The notes under the pieces are model-generated. The model did not search any database, had not been told where the DNA came from, and saw nothing but the letters and a program-made list of their open reading frames with translations. Of a DNA stretch of 64,000 bases, positions 31,361 through 44,400 are shown piece by piece. Position 1 is the stretch's first letter. Each line of letters starts with the position of its first letter. The stretch lies in contig LGRX02025952.1 in NCBI GenBank assembly GCA_001247695.2, positions 61,317 through 125,316 of the forward strand, given 5' to 3'. The translations under genes were made by a program, and so were the position numbers. This stretch comes from Cymbomonas tetramitiformis. Taxonomy: Eukaryota > Chlorophyta > Pyramimonadophyceae > Pyramimonadales > Pyramimonadaceae.

Positions 31361-31434
31361 TCGGGCATCCTGCCCGCTGGGTTGGGTTCGACTCCCAACA
31401 TTTCTAACACTAACCAGCGTGCTGTATTTTGCAG
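31361..31434 (+). repeat. tRNA-T-arm-like repeat ending in a 3' splice-site-like TTTTGCAG
   Basis: Hairpin GGGCATCCTGCCC, then GTTGGGTTCGACTCCCAAC (a 6-7-bp stem with the TTCGA loop of a tRNA T-arm, i.e. a Pol III B-box), then ACTAACCAGCG and TATTTTGCAG. The same series occurs three times on the - strand at 55626-56160. No acceptor stem or D-arm is seen, so it is not a tRNA gene. Confidence 0.6.
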
Positions 31435-31904
31435 AGTATGTACATACTTTTTGTTCGTTGTTTTTTACTTGCTTAGTTTTTCCAGCTTAACTGCGCTCTT
31501 CATTCCCAATCTATCGTTCAATTACCGACTTCGCAAATTTGTGCGCGCAGGAATGCTGTGCATTGGGGGCGGGCGTGTTAGACGATTAATAGTTTCGGCC
31601 GTAGCGTCTCCTGTTGATTTGATGTTTACAGAAACGGAAATGTGATAATAACCAAAATTTGTGATGTTGGAATTGTAATAATAGCTACATGCTTTTGTAT
31701 TGTATGCATGTGTTCATTTGTCGCGTATCTGGTTGATTCGTTAGCTTCGTTAAGTTTCGTTAGGTTCGACTAGTTTCGTTGAATTTCATGCCCGAAGTTT
31801 GTGTTCGTTGTATAGTACAACCCCTTACTCGGCAGTTATTTTATACTGGTATTTTTATGGTACATGTCGTAAAATCTTAGATTATATTATCCAAAATTTC
31901 CTAT

Positions 31905-32045
31905 GAAAATTTGCGACCAAATTCACCCCAAGTGGATTTTGTCGCAGGCTGCGACGTAATCCAACTGTAGGACATTTTTGTCGCAGCTGCGACAAAAAGA
32001 TTGCGACAGAAATAACCACAAGTTTTGCGACACAAACAACCCGCT
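31905..32045. repeat. Iterated TTGTCGCA / TGCGACAA cluster
   Basis: At least six TTTGTCGCA or TGCGACAAA words in both orientations, including TTTTTGTCGCAGCTGCGACAAAAA. Related to the left end of the element at 55111. Probably one end of a similar element whose other end is not visible; it lies 45 bp left of E2. Confidence 0.6.
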
Positions 32046-32277
32046 ACCGTCCTATCATTCTTCTTGATATCGAAGTCAGTGGTAGGCTATTTAATTTAGA
32101 TTATTTCTTTGTGATTTTAGATTAACCCATTTTCATGTTGATTTTAGATTAAGTTTTTTTATGTCATCCGGCTATTACCGGTGCATGCATCCATGACGCT
32201 GTACTGTACCTGTTGAGCTATCGCCATGTCATGCGAAATATTTCACTGAAGAGTTGTCTTGCCGTGATGTCCATATG

Positions 32278-32335
32278 TCCGAATGGAACCAAAAACCGTT
32301 CGATTAAAATCGAACGGTTTTTGGTTCCATTCGGA
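32278..32335. repeat. Perfect 27-bp hairpin with 4-nt loop
   Basis: TCCGAATGGAACCAAAAACC... pairs with its exact complement. The centre ACCAAAAACCGTTCGAT is shared with the three hairpins of E1, so the same structure is conserved between elements while the flanks changed (AATGGAACC versus AAAGTGACC) on both arms. Confidence 0.9.
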
Positions 32336-32460
32336 AAGATTCACGGCCGTGAATCTAAAAGTCACGGCCGTGAATAACGACTCTTTCCCCATAATGACTT
32401 TTATTATTTGCCATCTTTGCCACAATAGACACTCACGGCGTGTTCTGCTTGAAAAAAAGT

Positions 32461-33350
32461 AAGTAACTTGAAGCCTTGAGCTTCACGTAACTCAAAGATA
32501 TGTATCTTGGCAGTATGTGTGCCAAGTTTCGTGCTCTAGGACGCACGGGAAGCCCTCGGCTGTTTGGCATCTTTGGGTTTGGGTGTCACGTTCGAACCCA
32601 AACCCAAAACATCTGCCTTAGAAATAGATTGCGCGTTTCGCGCACAAGTAACTTGAAGCCTTGAGCTTCTGGTAACTTAAATATATGTATCATGGTAGTA
32701 TTCGTGCCAAGTTTCGTGCGTTAGGACGCACGGGAAGCCCTCGGCTGTTTGGCATCTTTGGGTTTGGGTGTCACGTTCGAACCCAAACCCAAAACATCTG
32801 CCTTAGAAATAGATTGCGCGTTTCGCGCACAAGTAACTTGAAGCCTTGAGCTTCTGGTAACTTAAATATATGTATCATGGTAGTATTCGTGCCAAGTTTC
32901 GTGCGTTAGGACGCACGGGAAGCCCTCGGCTGTTTGGCATCTTTGGGTTTGGGTGTCACGTTCGAACCCAAACCCAAAACATCTGCCTTAGAAATAGATT
33001 GCGCGTTTCGCGCACAAGTAACTTGAAGCCTTGAGCTTCTGGTAACTTAAATATATGTACCATGGTAGTATTCGTGCCAAGTTTCGTGCGTTAGGACGCA
33101 CGGGAAGCCCTCGGCTGTTTGGCATCTTTGGGTTTGGGTGTCACGTTCGAACCCAAACCCAAAACATCTGCCTTAGAAATAGATTGCGCGTTTCGCGCAC
33201 AAGTAACTTGAAGCCTTGAGCTTCTGGTAACTTAAATATATGTACCATGGTAGTATTCGTGCCAAGTTTCGTGCGTTAGGACGCACGGGAAGCCCTCGGC
33301 TGTTTGGCATCTTTGGGTTTGGGTGTCACGTTCGAACCCAAACCCAAAGG
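32461..33350 (+). repeat. Tandem array, five units of exactly 185 bp
   Basis: AAGTAACTTGAAGCC begins at 32461, 32646, 32831, 33016 and 33201. Units 2-5 are almost identical; unit 1 is slightly diverged. Each unit contains TTCGTGCGTTAGGACGCACG (hairpin), CTCGGCTGTTTGGCATC, and TTTGGGTTTGGGTG...CGAACCCAAACCCAAA (hairpin). Single diverged units are found in E1 and in E3 (61803-61975). Confidence 0.95.
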
Positions 33351-33653
33351 CAAAGGCATAGGACAGTTTCGTAGATTCTGTCCCGATGCCTTTGCAACCT
33401 CGCTTGCTAACTCGTATTACAATGAATATTCAACATTCAAGCGTTGGATACCCCACGCCAACGGGAAGTGCTCGGCTGATTTGTTATTTGGGTATGCGCA
33501 CCCAAATGACAAAAACGCATCTTTGAAACTCGTTAGTTTCAAAGATGCGTGGCCGATGCCTTCGTGCTTATGTGTGTTAATCCATATGAAATATTCCATG
33601 GAATAAATGTGAATATCCCGCACAAACGGGAAGCGCTCGACCGTTTTGTAAAA

Positions 33654-33878
33654 TTAGGGTGCACCCAAAATACAAAACGCATCTTTGAAACTCGGAAGTT
33701 TCAAAGATGCTTGCTGGTCGCGTGCAGCGGTAAAAGGCAAGTCAAAGGGTTTAGGATATAGAAGAAGTACAGAGGCCTTTTTTTCAAGCAGAACACGCCG
33801 TGAGTGTCTATTACAACGGCGCCCACCATTATCACAAGCGAGACAAATCTTCTTAAAGCTTTTTGGAGGCTTCCTCAT
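33654..33878 (-). pseudogene. Start of a Cys-rich protein carried by E2
   Basis: From ATG 33878: MRKPPKSFKKICLACDNGGR, RCNRHSRRVLLEKKAS, then unrelated repeat sequence to a stop at 33654. It matches the E1 fragment (MRKPPKKYGRVC, SCDNGGYRC) in both sequence and position near the right end. The inner inverted repeat starts at the RHSRRVLL codons, so the coding sequence beyond that point was replaced. C..CDNGG.RC may bind a metal; function unknown. Confidence 0.45.
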
Positions 33879-34379
33879 GATGGCACCAGCGGGAACGAGA
33901 GCGTTTGACCTGTGTGCACATTATTTGAACACGAGTCGTGAAAAGGACCACCGGTCATAGCCGGATGACATCAAGAAAACTTAATCTAAAATCAACATGA
34001 AAATGAGTTAATCTAAAATCACAAAGAAATAATCTAAATTAATTATTTTTCCGAAGTGGTACAGTGGTCGTGTCTCCTATGATTGTTGCTGCTTCTCTTC
34101 TGGTTTTGCTTCTGTGCGTCTATACATGCATGCATTAGTTATTTTGTTGTACAGCGGTTGTTACTAGATAACTAGAAGGCATTCTCGCTGTGAGATTAGG
34201 TGATGATTATACGGCTTTTTCGCTGTGAGTTTATTATGATTTGTAACAGGGCGTGGTTTAATTGTTAAACACACTTGCGTAGTAATCATGTGTTGTTCCT
34301 TCGGCTCCTTGGAATCTAGGCACGCGCCAGAAGTATTTTCCTTGGTTGTCTATTTTTTATTTTGGTCGGCAGCTAGCTT

Positions 34380-34690
34380 TTAGCCCTAGGAATGCCGCGT
34401 GACCGGAGATTCTTTCAATCCATTCTGAGCGTATTGCCATGCGTCTGGACCAGATCATCTCCGGCTCCGACGTATGCCTGTGAGCCGATGTTCTTCCACT
34501 CCTTACCAAATCTAGCATATGTATCGTCCCTTATGGGACGTTATGAACTATGGGAGTGTCCCCCTTAGCTTCTGCTTTCTGGACTCTGATGGCACTCTCA
34601 GGGCTGTGTCCCTTATAGTCGACGTAATTTGTGATATCAATAATAATAAACAATAATACAATACATAATAGTAAATGTGATTGTAAAATT
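34380..34690 (+). repeat. Dispersed repeat with (ATA)n-like tail
   Basis: Shares GGGAGTG.CCCC, GGCACTCTCAGGG and TGTCCC with 27400-27480, and ends in TAATAATAAACAATAATACA. Not assigned to a family. 34044-34380 and 34690-35249 hold nothing recognisable. Confidence 0.4.
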
Positions 34691-35249
34691 AAAATATGAT
34701 ATGATGAATGTAATGTGATAATTTTCTAGGAGTTTGTGATAGACTCTTACCGACCGAACGTTGCAACATGACCCTCAAAATTCCAGGTGTCTCATACACG
34801 CAAGAGCCTGCATCACTTGAATTTATATGTGTTTCTCTTATAGTATGCACAGCGCATGCATATGTGACGCGATCAAAGTGCACAGATTTTTCTCATCACG
34901 GTATGCTCTGGTATATAGTCGGAATATTGAATTAGTGATGATAATGCTGCACAAACTACTCATGCAAGCTATAATCAAAGTTTGTCTAAGAAGCTCAGAT
35001 GGCTGTAGCTGAAGTTTTTACTTGACCAAACAACCGTGCTGATGATATAGAGCCTGATGATATAGAGCGCAGAAAACTTGAAAGCAATTCATTGACTGCT
35101 ACATATGCAAATACGTGGTGTTGCATTCACTATTGTTATTAATAACACAGTGGGCACCATACATCATGTCTATATCATGTGTCTATATCATAGGTTATTC
35201 TAATTGCATTCACTATTTGTTAGTTGCTGGTGACCATGCAAAATGTACT

Positions 35250-35461
35250 TTACATATGTAGAGGAACATTTTTAATGCCTGGTGGCATGGCATTCCACCA
35301 CCAGTTGAGATTGCCACAAATATTCATCATAGCTGGAACCATGATTGTTCGCACAATAAAGGTATCAAGAGCAACAGAGAGAGCCAAGAAAAACCCAAAT
35401 TGGTTGAGAACAAAGGTGCCGCTTAATAACATGGACCCAAATGCCACAATCATAATTACCC
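35250..35461 (-). CDS. MMPL transporter last exon: TM11-TM12 and C-terminus
   Basis: Acceptor AACAG. VIMIVAFGSMLLSGTFVLNQ, FGFFLALSVALDTFIVRTIM, VPAMMNICGNLNWWWNAMPP, stop at 35250-35252. DT..VRT..VPA..... G..NWW is the classic MMPL ending. Confidence 0.95.
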
Positions 35462-38400
35462 CTGTTAACCACCCCAAGCACATTATCAAAGAATGCACTT
35501 CTCAAATCGGAATAAGCATGCCTGATGCAATTGCTTCATTGTACAGGTTGGACATGGCAGAGCAACCTTGTCTTAGCTCATGCGCACAAAAGAAAAAGAA
35601 ATGGCATCATCATGTGTAAACAATGTAGAGACAAATCAAACGAAATCTGTGAGGTCCGAAGAGAGGAGGCTCATATCCTTTGCAAGGGTGAAGTCAAGAG
35701 AGAAGACAAAATTCAACCTTCGAAAAGAGAAAAGAGAAAAACATGTGCCACAAGACGTCACACCCTTGCCTTACCAGGAGCAGTGGCCTAGGACACCTGA
35801 ATCCCTCTGTTCCAACACTTCTTATTCATGTACCACATTCCTGTTCAACTTTAAGCTATTCTTTGATGTGGGGTGTGTGATTCCCGAGCTCGCTGTATTG
35901 CTTCTTGTTTGGTCCGAGATGTGCGATAGTGTGCGCAGGATTCGTTCAGATAAAGTCGCTCCACAGTGTCATATGCAGTGCATGTTGTACAAGGGTGAGA
36001 CAAAGGGAGCAGTTCGGCATGTTCGGTGTGCAGAAGTGAGCTTTATGCTGGCAAGAAACGCATGAGAATGTTTGCAGTGTTATACAGAATGGAAGTTGCT
36101 GGGTAAGAAGGTGGGAGGGAGTCCAAGAGTGGTGGCATGGGGTCAGCAATTCAAGACTCATTGTAAAAGGGCGGGAAGCTGAAAAGTGGGAACAGTGAGA
36201 GGGCTTTGGGAATTATGATATGTTGAATGCCCAGATATTCGTAACCGAAATCCCTCATCTTGGAGTACGGTTGCTAGATCTACACCATACTCCAGGAATA
36301 CACACCAGCTGCTGTGATGATAGGCCCAGTTCGAGCAGTTCCCAGCATTATGGCAGCCTCATCCTACATATACAGTTCACACCACCCGCCTCCCCCAGCA
36401 TGATGTGTTGCAGCCTACATATTGAACTGGATATGAGCCGAATGATAGGCGAAGGAAGATCTGCATGAATGCCGCGTTTCGGTTAGTGCTGTCATGAGTT
36501 CTTCCGCATGACAAGTGGCGAGAAATGCAATAATCACTGGAATTGTACCATGCTGCAGACGCTATTTTGAAAGGGGAGAAACTCTCAGGAACAATCCTGG
36601 GCTATAGACTAAACTATAGGTTGCTATTAACTTCTTACTTGCGGAGGATCAAACTTCAGTAAATAATGGAGGATACAGTGTATCTGGCAGGTACACTAGT
36701 GTGAGCAACCATAAGGGTGGAGGAATGCACTCTCTTCACATGACACGCACCGTAAATCCAAGCTGGCGGTATTCAACAATGCGCGTGAGCAGGAATACAT
36801 TGTAGTCCACACCAAGCCCAACTAGCATTGGAAAGGATAGCATAGGAACCTTCGACTCGACCCCCTGATCAAGACTAAGTGCCTGAATCCCTAAATCGTG
36901 TAGCGAGTCCTGTATTCATTGCCACCCTCCACCGTACCCCTTTTTCATGGAATCCCAAATAGGGGATGAAATGCACGCTCGATGGCATAGTTTGATGACC
37001 GCCATGCAAAGTCTTTCCGAATCATTCATCGTTCAAAAAGCATGTGAACATTTCTGTATGTCATATTCACATTATGCCGTCCTTCTCATGCTGTACAGTC
37101 TGAGCAGTTATTTCTATGACAAGCCCGTGTCGCTTTTGGGGTGGCAAACACCGGGGATCTAGATTCCAACTGCAACTCCACTCCCCATCAAGATGCACGC
37201 TGACGTCAGCTCCTTCACAAGGACCAGATCATAGCCTTGGATCTGGTGCCTCTTTGGCTCATGCTACCTCCCACATTGACAAGACTAACGGTTTTCTGCT
37301 CACAAAATGGGATGAAACATGGTCTAGAAATCTCTCGAAATCCCCCAAAAGTTCATGTGATCCCGCAGAGGCACTGATTTCTTCTGTCCGTGCGCTGCCG
37401 CACGTGAGCCCCTCACCAGGCAAACCAGCTCGAGAACCGAACCTAGAAGCCATGTCAGCTTGAGGCTCTTCTGAGGTGCCCGCCTTTGCCGAGAGGCTGC
37501 ACACCTCAATGCAGCACAGACACAATGCAGCACTGTGTGGCGCCTCAGCACCTCTTTTACGTTGTGACCAAACTGAAGGTAGGGCAGACGATGCGCCATC
37601 AGCATGTATCTAGCAGTTGTGAAAATTTCGCAGTGCATGCCACATACCTTCAGATAAACCGGGACAGACAAGCTGTAAACACATGCAATTGTGAGGGTCA
37701 AGCTCACTACTGTATATATAGCCATTGCCAGTGAACGAAATGCAACCAGCTGCACAGCCAACCCGGTTGCCCCTTTCCTTCAAGGTCCCTCTCCCAGCAC
37801 CCTTTGCGATAATCTTCATGCTGGTCTAAAAAGACAGCATTATCAAATCCAATATCAATGGTTAACAGTGCGATGTACTTCAACAAAAATTTACCGTAGG
37901 GTCTCTGCACCCAGGCGGCGTGAACATAGTTGCCATGGCAAGCCTTTAATCCGATCACAATAATAAGAGCGGGCTGAAACTGGGGGCGCACCATAAGCAC
38001 AAATACAACAACCCCTACCAAGGTGTATAGCAGAGTTAGCTGGGAGTATGATTGGTGATATGAATCAACTTCGATTGCGCTGTCACCAGCTATTCCCACA
38101 TAGAGGTCCTTCATTTTCATGTCATCAATCACATCTCGCGCCTGCAATTCTTGTCTCCATAATCCAGCTCCGATTCAGGATAAGGCAGCAAGCAGCATTT
38201 TTTCTCAGCTAGTACGGAAATGCTAAGTCACAAAGGCGTGAAAGGCAGTGCTTGAGAGGAAGGTGCAAGCATGGAGTGCTAGCACCATGCACGTGAGCTT
38301 ACCGATTGCAACCAATCAATTCCCTCCGCACTGTTTTCCCCATTCCCTCCTCCTCCCCCAACCATTCACTCACTTCCTTGCCATTTCCCAGAATGGTCAG

Positions 38401-41400
38401 CCTCAGTCTCCTAAAGCCTTCACAATGCCACCAGGGAAGGTGGAACAAATCACCGAAGAAGGCTGCGCTTTACACGCCCCCTCCTAATTCCATTCTCCAG
38501 CTCGCCTCATCTCGAGATATTCAACGTGGGTGTAGCGGTCCAGCAGTGGCATTCGGACTTATCAAAAGCTCGGTATTTGGAAACACCGCGCGTGAGCACT
38601 TTTGCAGGGGGGCAGAACACGAATTCAGACTTCTGACCTGGCATCTGATTACCTGGTGAGACTTGCCCGAGACAGATATTGTCAATGCCAACAAATCGAT
38701 CTGTTTGGGGATTTTGCAAGGGTGCAAGGGCCGTTCAGGACAAGTTTTGATTGGATGATGCAGGTGTTCAAGGTTTGCAGATGACCTGAGGGGGTTCACT
38801 GGCAGTGCCAGAGAGACTAAGCCAGTGGTATGGTCGGCTGATAGGAAGTTTCTGTATGCCAGTTGCAAGAAGCACGTCTGCTGCCGGCAGCTGCAGATCG
38901 GTTCGAGATTTTGCATCCCGCAACTTTGATTCTGGGCGTCCCTCAGCTGAGCCACAGCACCGCATCCCCTCCCCCATCCCCTCCTCAGATGCAGGCGTGC
39001 AAGATGCGCGCTTAGATCGTGGGAGGGATCGTCGACCGCGGAGGGAATGAGGAAAGGGGATCTTGATGCAGACCATTAAGGGGGAGGAGGGACTGGCATG
39101 CACACCAAGGTGAAATCCACTGGTTGTCCAATGTAGAATAGGCCGTTAAAATCAGCACCATCTCCTCTACTGAGTATGTCACTTGTACGCTGATCCGATT
39201 TAAGCCTGTGTAGCAGAGAGGCAGCACAGCAGCCTCAGCCGTCACCGAATGATATCTGTCATTGACAAATGGAAACGCGATCCTTGAGTAGCTCAGAATG
39301 TGCATAGCACGAGCATCATGGACACGTGGCGCAGTGGCATTGCTGCACCATGCGACAAGCATCATGGACACATGGCGCAGTGGCATTGCTGCACCATGCG
39401 ACAAGCATCAGGATCGCCCAATAAAAGCACGTGGCACACTAGGTGGTGTGCAGTTGTGAAAAATGCGAGATGCTACCGGGAAAGAGCACACTCTTCGCTG
39501 GATCGACAACTTGAAGACTTTTCTGGCCAGCTTCTTTGCATGCTTCCAGTTTTGGTGTTTGGCTGGGAAGTGGGTGGCAGAGACTGAATTTTGCGATTTC
39601 AGTGAGTGCAGGGGATTGGTGATATTATATTAAATCATGTATGACGCTGATATGCATCCTATTCAGATATATGATCTATTCGTATATAGATGGCGATGAA
39701 TCATATGTGCGGCGCGGCTGTAAGGAAGAAGAACTGGGGTTGGAGGGAGCGGCGTGTGCTTGACGCATTGATAGCTCCACGCGTACGATCGATGAGCGCT
39801 TATTGACTTCTGCCTCTACAGAAAGTACATGCCGGAGAGAAGGCGGAGGGAGAGCGAAACGCAACGAGAAAGACCGCACTTGGCAATGACGCTTTCAGCC
39901 TGCACGAAGTGGTCGTTGGTCAGAATAGTGCTGCTGTCATTCTGTGTGCGTATCCCTCCTCCCAAGCGCTCTAAGATTTACCCGGTTTCCCTGTCATATC
40001 TAGCATATGGCCGAGAGCTGCTTTGCGTCTAGAAGCAACAGACATAGTTCCAAGGCTCAGTGGTGCGATGTACTGCAGCACCACATAGCTAAACCCTGTT
40101 CTTGTGACCGGGCCCAGAGTAGGGCCGGGAAATTGATGTTTTCATACGCCCAAAGGGCGTGGTTTTTTCTTTTCTTTTCTTGTGATGCGTTTTAAACAAT
40201 ACAAAGTCTTTCATTCTGCATCCTTCAAATTTAGCGATCACGATGCATTTTGTAGGACATCTCACAGATTAGGCCAGGTTGAGGGTGAGAAGTCCTTCAC
40301 CATAGTGGAAAACAAAAGCTGATAGGGCAGTGTCTCCCCTTTAGAGAAAGCCTGTTGTGTAACAAATTAAAGTTCATCCCTACGATCACTTTAGTGCTAT
40401 GGTCAGCCCCTCGATGTAAATGAAGTCTACCACCACTGAAGACTTTCTCTATGCGATTTCCATGAAGAAAGACCTCATACCTTTTTCACAACAGAACACT
40501 CATCTCTTCATGCGGCAATATCAACATTTACCCTAATCTTCCTGAGGTTAGGCTCGTTGAGACCATTCCATTTGCATGGCATCATTCCCATCATCATTCC
40601 CACACACCTTAGAGAGCTGCCTGAAGGCCTTCCCAGCGTCAGATCGCCGCGGAATGATCAAATCATAGTCAATACTGATAGTAAAGTCTGGTAAGAAGAT
40701 TGCTACGGGTAGAAGCAGAGCCAGCATGATGAGCAACATAAGCGGCCTGTGTGCAGGATGGGGAGGGGAGCAATCCGTATTCCGAGAAGTCAAAACGCCG
40801 GGTGGGCGGTATTCGTGGGTGTTTATGAGTACATAGCATGCGTTTTATGAGTATAAATATGCCCAACCAACAGCCTCAGTGACGCCCGCTACCACATTGT
40901 TGACAAGTTCCGGTTGCCTTGTCACTAGCTTTCTGTTCTCGGACAAATGTTGGCAACGCTGAGCAGAACATCTCGGTGAAGAATCTCAACTTTAAAGCAA
41001 GTTTAGAGCTTCCACTTCGTCACAGATGCGAGCATAGGACATTCTTTTGAGAATGATTGAGTAGACCGAGGGCTAAGCGCCCCAAAATGCTGAGGGATGT
41101 AAGAGAATTCGTTGTTGATAGCTTTATTTTCACAGCATCAAGACAATGGTATGAAAGTAATCGAAACATGCGGCCATGCCAATTTTGGTGGCGACCCTAA
41201 TAACCTATGCCGCAATATAGAAACAGCTGCATGTATGCTCATCTTTGAATCGGGAGCATGGAGGGCAGGTCACCATCTGAAGCGCAATGTTAGCTGGGCG
41301 ACCTTGAGCCACCTTGGACTTACTCCTCGCAAATCAACTGGTACATCACCGTCTGGGTCACTACCTTCATTGGCTGCCACGCCTGGTTCCTGTAAAGACG

Positions 41401-44400
41401 CCATCATCGAGTTCAGTGAAATCCATTCTTGCGATGCATACTCAACTGCTATCACATGGGAGTCTTTACAGCAGAATGGCAAAAAGTATACATATAGGAT
41501 GATATGCAAATATAACAAATCTTCAGAAGTTGTGAACAGAGTGTGCCGTTCTCAACTGCTCGACAATGAAACGTTGAAGGCTGCTGGATGCTGACTGAAA
41601 GGCCTGGTAAAGAGGAAGGAAGTACATTTAGTGACTGAAAAGTCATTCATGGTATGAGCTCAGAGAGACATTACGTTCCAAAGAGTTATGTCGTAGAGCG
41701 GTGTTCATCGTGCAGCTTCCAAGAAAATATCTCAAAAGCAACCGACTGATAAGCAAGCTGCTTTCACTGCATGGAGATTGATCTCGGTGCTCTATGCAAG
41801 GTCAAAGGGTGGAAGCATGCGATGGCGGTGTAAGAACCACCTCAGGCATAAAAAGCTGCATATCCTGTGACGCCACTGTGCTCTCAATAAGCGGCTCCAC
41901 AAGACCAGAGGCATCCTGGTAAATTGCACAACCCCGTCCACATGACCTGACTCGCCTTTGCCCCCCTCACCAACTCCATGCAAGTAGCCATCAAGTCCTG
42001 AAATCTTGCGGCTCAGTTTGCACTCCATCCAAAACAAAGTCAGGAGGATATGCGCTCAGTATTCAAAGGAGGAACAAACGCCCAGATGGAAAGGAGGAGA
42101 AGAAAGCAGAGGCGTAAGGAGATAAAATAAGGGTAGATAGAGAAGAATATTTTGAGGTTTACCTCGGTGGAGCTCAGGCCCGATTTCTGGCCAATGGCGT
42201 GTAAGAATCGCTGCCAAAAGACCTGGATACTGAACCCACGAACGCTGGTGCCAGAGAAGAACATTGGAAATGTGTAGAGCAGTGCTGGAGTCACCGTGAG
42301 GTTCACCAGCATGCACATCAAGATAGCCACGCCGGCTCCCACCCCAAAGGAGAACATCATTGGATCTGCACAGCTCTCCGTTCCCAGTCCCATAGCCATC
42401 TACTCAATAGTACATGGCAAATGCCAAACAACGAACACCGAGGCGTCTCGAAGCACTCGTACAAATGGATCTCTCCAATCTTGTGACATACAACAAAAAC
42501 CTTTCGTGCTTCACCCCTCTCGTAGGGCAGTTATATCAGACTACGGGCAATCTCCTGCCACACATGATATCAATAGCCACGGAACCGCTTGTCAAAACGT
42601 CAATTGTATGTGTATCAAGTTAAAACCATCGCAGAGGCTCCCAAGAACCCAGCCATGCACAAGCTAAGATACATTGATGGCATGCAATATGGATGGGCTA
42701 TAGCTTGTCAAAAGAGTATGAACCTACCTGCATGTAGCACAGTGAGGGATGCCATACAGCATACAAAAATTAAGCCTGAGACCATCACCATATGCCCTGC
42801 AGACCCTAGCATAACCTGCACGGCATGCACTGGGTCAACGCCGTGCATGAGTTCCTCTTGATACCTGCGCCACCGCACACCCCGGTCAGGATTTCTGCAT
42901 CCAGGACCCTTCTCATTCCCTGATGCGACAATCTCAACTCAATCGACGAAGTGCAGGTCGAGTGCCGCCATAATAGCCAGAACCCCTCAAGATCATCTTG
43001 ATCAATTCGATTATTCGCCCTCTTGATGATTGCGCCGCCTTGCAATCGTGTATTGATATGCACACACCGTATTTAACATCGCTGTATTGTTGATGTGATC
43101 AACTGACACACAGCGAGACACAAGCAGTGATTAAGACCCCTCGCATGGGAAGATGACATAAAATAGGAAACTTCAGAGCACGGATATTCATCAACAATCA
43201 AGGAGGCCTCCTGACACTCTGAACCTCACATGCAGCACCTACTTCTAAAAAATTCTAGCATTTGATGTCACGACAGAGCAAAGGCATATCACCTAGATGC
43301 CAAAAATAGGCTGTAGTCAATGCTCATTGCAATGATGCTGCTTATCATAACACTGTCAGTCCCCCATCCCCATCGTTCTGGTAGAACTTAGATCCACAGG
43401 AAATGCAGGTGCAGATGATATCAAGCATCACATTACCACAGCCATGAAGTGGTCTGTCACCTTGGGCACATCGACGCGACCTCAAGGACCTCGGAGATGG
43501 GATACATGATGGTGAAGGAGCTCGCCACACTCAGTGCCACTGAAATCTGATGACGCGTACCCGCCACTCACCTCAGTAAAGCAAGAATTCGTCCCATTCC
43601 ACACAAAGCTGCTGACGAAGGCTGTCACATGGGACCCATGCACACTGCATGTTGGAGTTTGGAGAGTGCATACTCAGAAGGTGCCGAGAAGCAGCGGAAT
43701 GGAAAGCGTGCAGAGTGATGGTGGAGGCTGCACTCAAAGTAAAGAAGAGAAAAAGAACATACAAGCGGTAGTGGCAGGAGGCGCCAACTCCTGATTACAA
43801 TACACAAAATGAGCATGGCCAACGGCAGAGAGACGCCATCGATTGACACCTGCAATAATCATTAGTGGGAATAACTGTGAATTAAACATACAACTCTAGT
43901 AACCATTTTGAATTTCAAGCTCAATTCCGAAGGTCATGATCAATTTTGCAAGAGGCAGGTGATTCGGAATAACAATTCACCTCAACTAAACATCTCAACT
44001 TTCTCTCCCTGGCAGCGCACACTGTATAGGCACTTTTCTAACTCAATGCGATCCCTGAGAGAGTGATCCAATCATGCAAGGATATCCACAGAATCGAATT
44101 TAACCTTAAACGATTGGAACACAAACGAAGGAAGCCTGATAATCCACGTGGCACAACGAAACTTCAAATTGATCCATGCCATGAATGTGGCAGAGTGCGC
44201 AATGCAGTGCAGCTTAGCTATTGAAGGAGGTGTACACCAACAAGTGCGCCTACTGCATCCACATTGCAGAGGAGGGATATCCGGGAACTCACCATGTCTT
44301 TTTCGATCCCTGCGTCAGAGTCCCGATTTAGGTACTCCATGCTGATCACACTTACGTAGATATCACCCTCTGATTTGTATGTCTGATTTAAGTTGATATC

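Larger units (their letters stand above)
32091..34042. mobile_element. Inverted-repeat element E2, 1.95 kb, carrying a 185-bp satellite
   Basis: Terminal inverted repeats of 93 bp: 32091-32183 against 33950-34042, about 95% identical, each with TTTAGATTA three times about 25 bp apart (GTGATTTTAGATTAA, GTTGATTTTAGATTAAG). Inside: a 27-bp perfect hairpin (32278-32335), two ATTCACGGCCGTGAAT-type palindromes, an inner inverted repeat (TAGACACTCACGGCGTGTTC at 32425 and about 33810), five 185-bp tandem units, diverged partial units to 33730, and a Cys-rich protein start (- strand from 33878). No transposase recognised. Confidence 0.8.

Noticed and set aside
32461..33350. CRISPR-like array
   Set aside because: Units are 185 bp and identical throughout, with no short repeats and variable spacers, and the context is eukaryotic.
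32570..33350. Telomere-like TTTGGGTTTGGG words
   Set aside because: Only two copies at a time, always facing their complement as a hairpin inside each satellite unit; not a telomeric tract.
35224..36065. + strand open frames of 131 and 161 codons
   Set aside because: They overlap, in antisense, the last exon of the MMPL gene and its flanking intron; the - strand has the family motifs.
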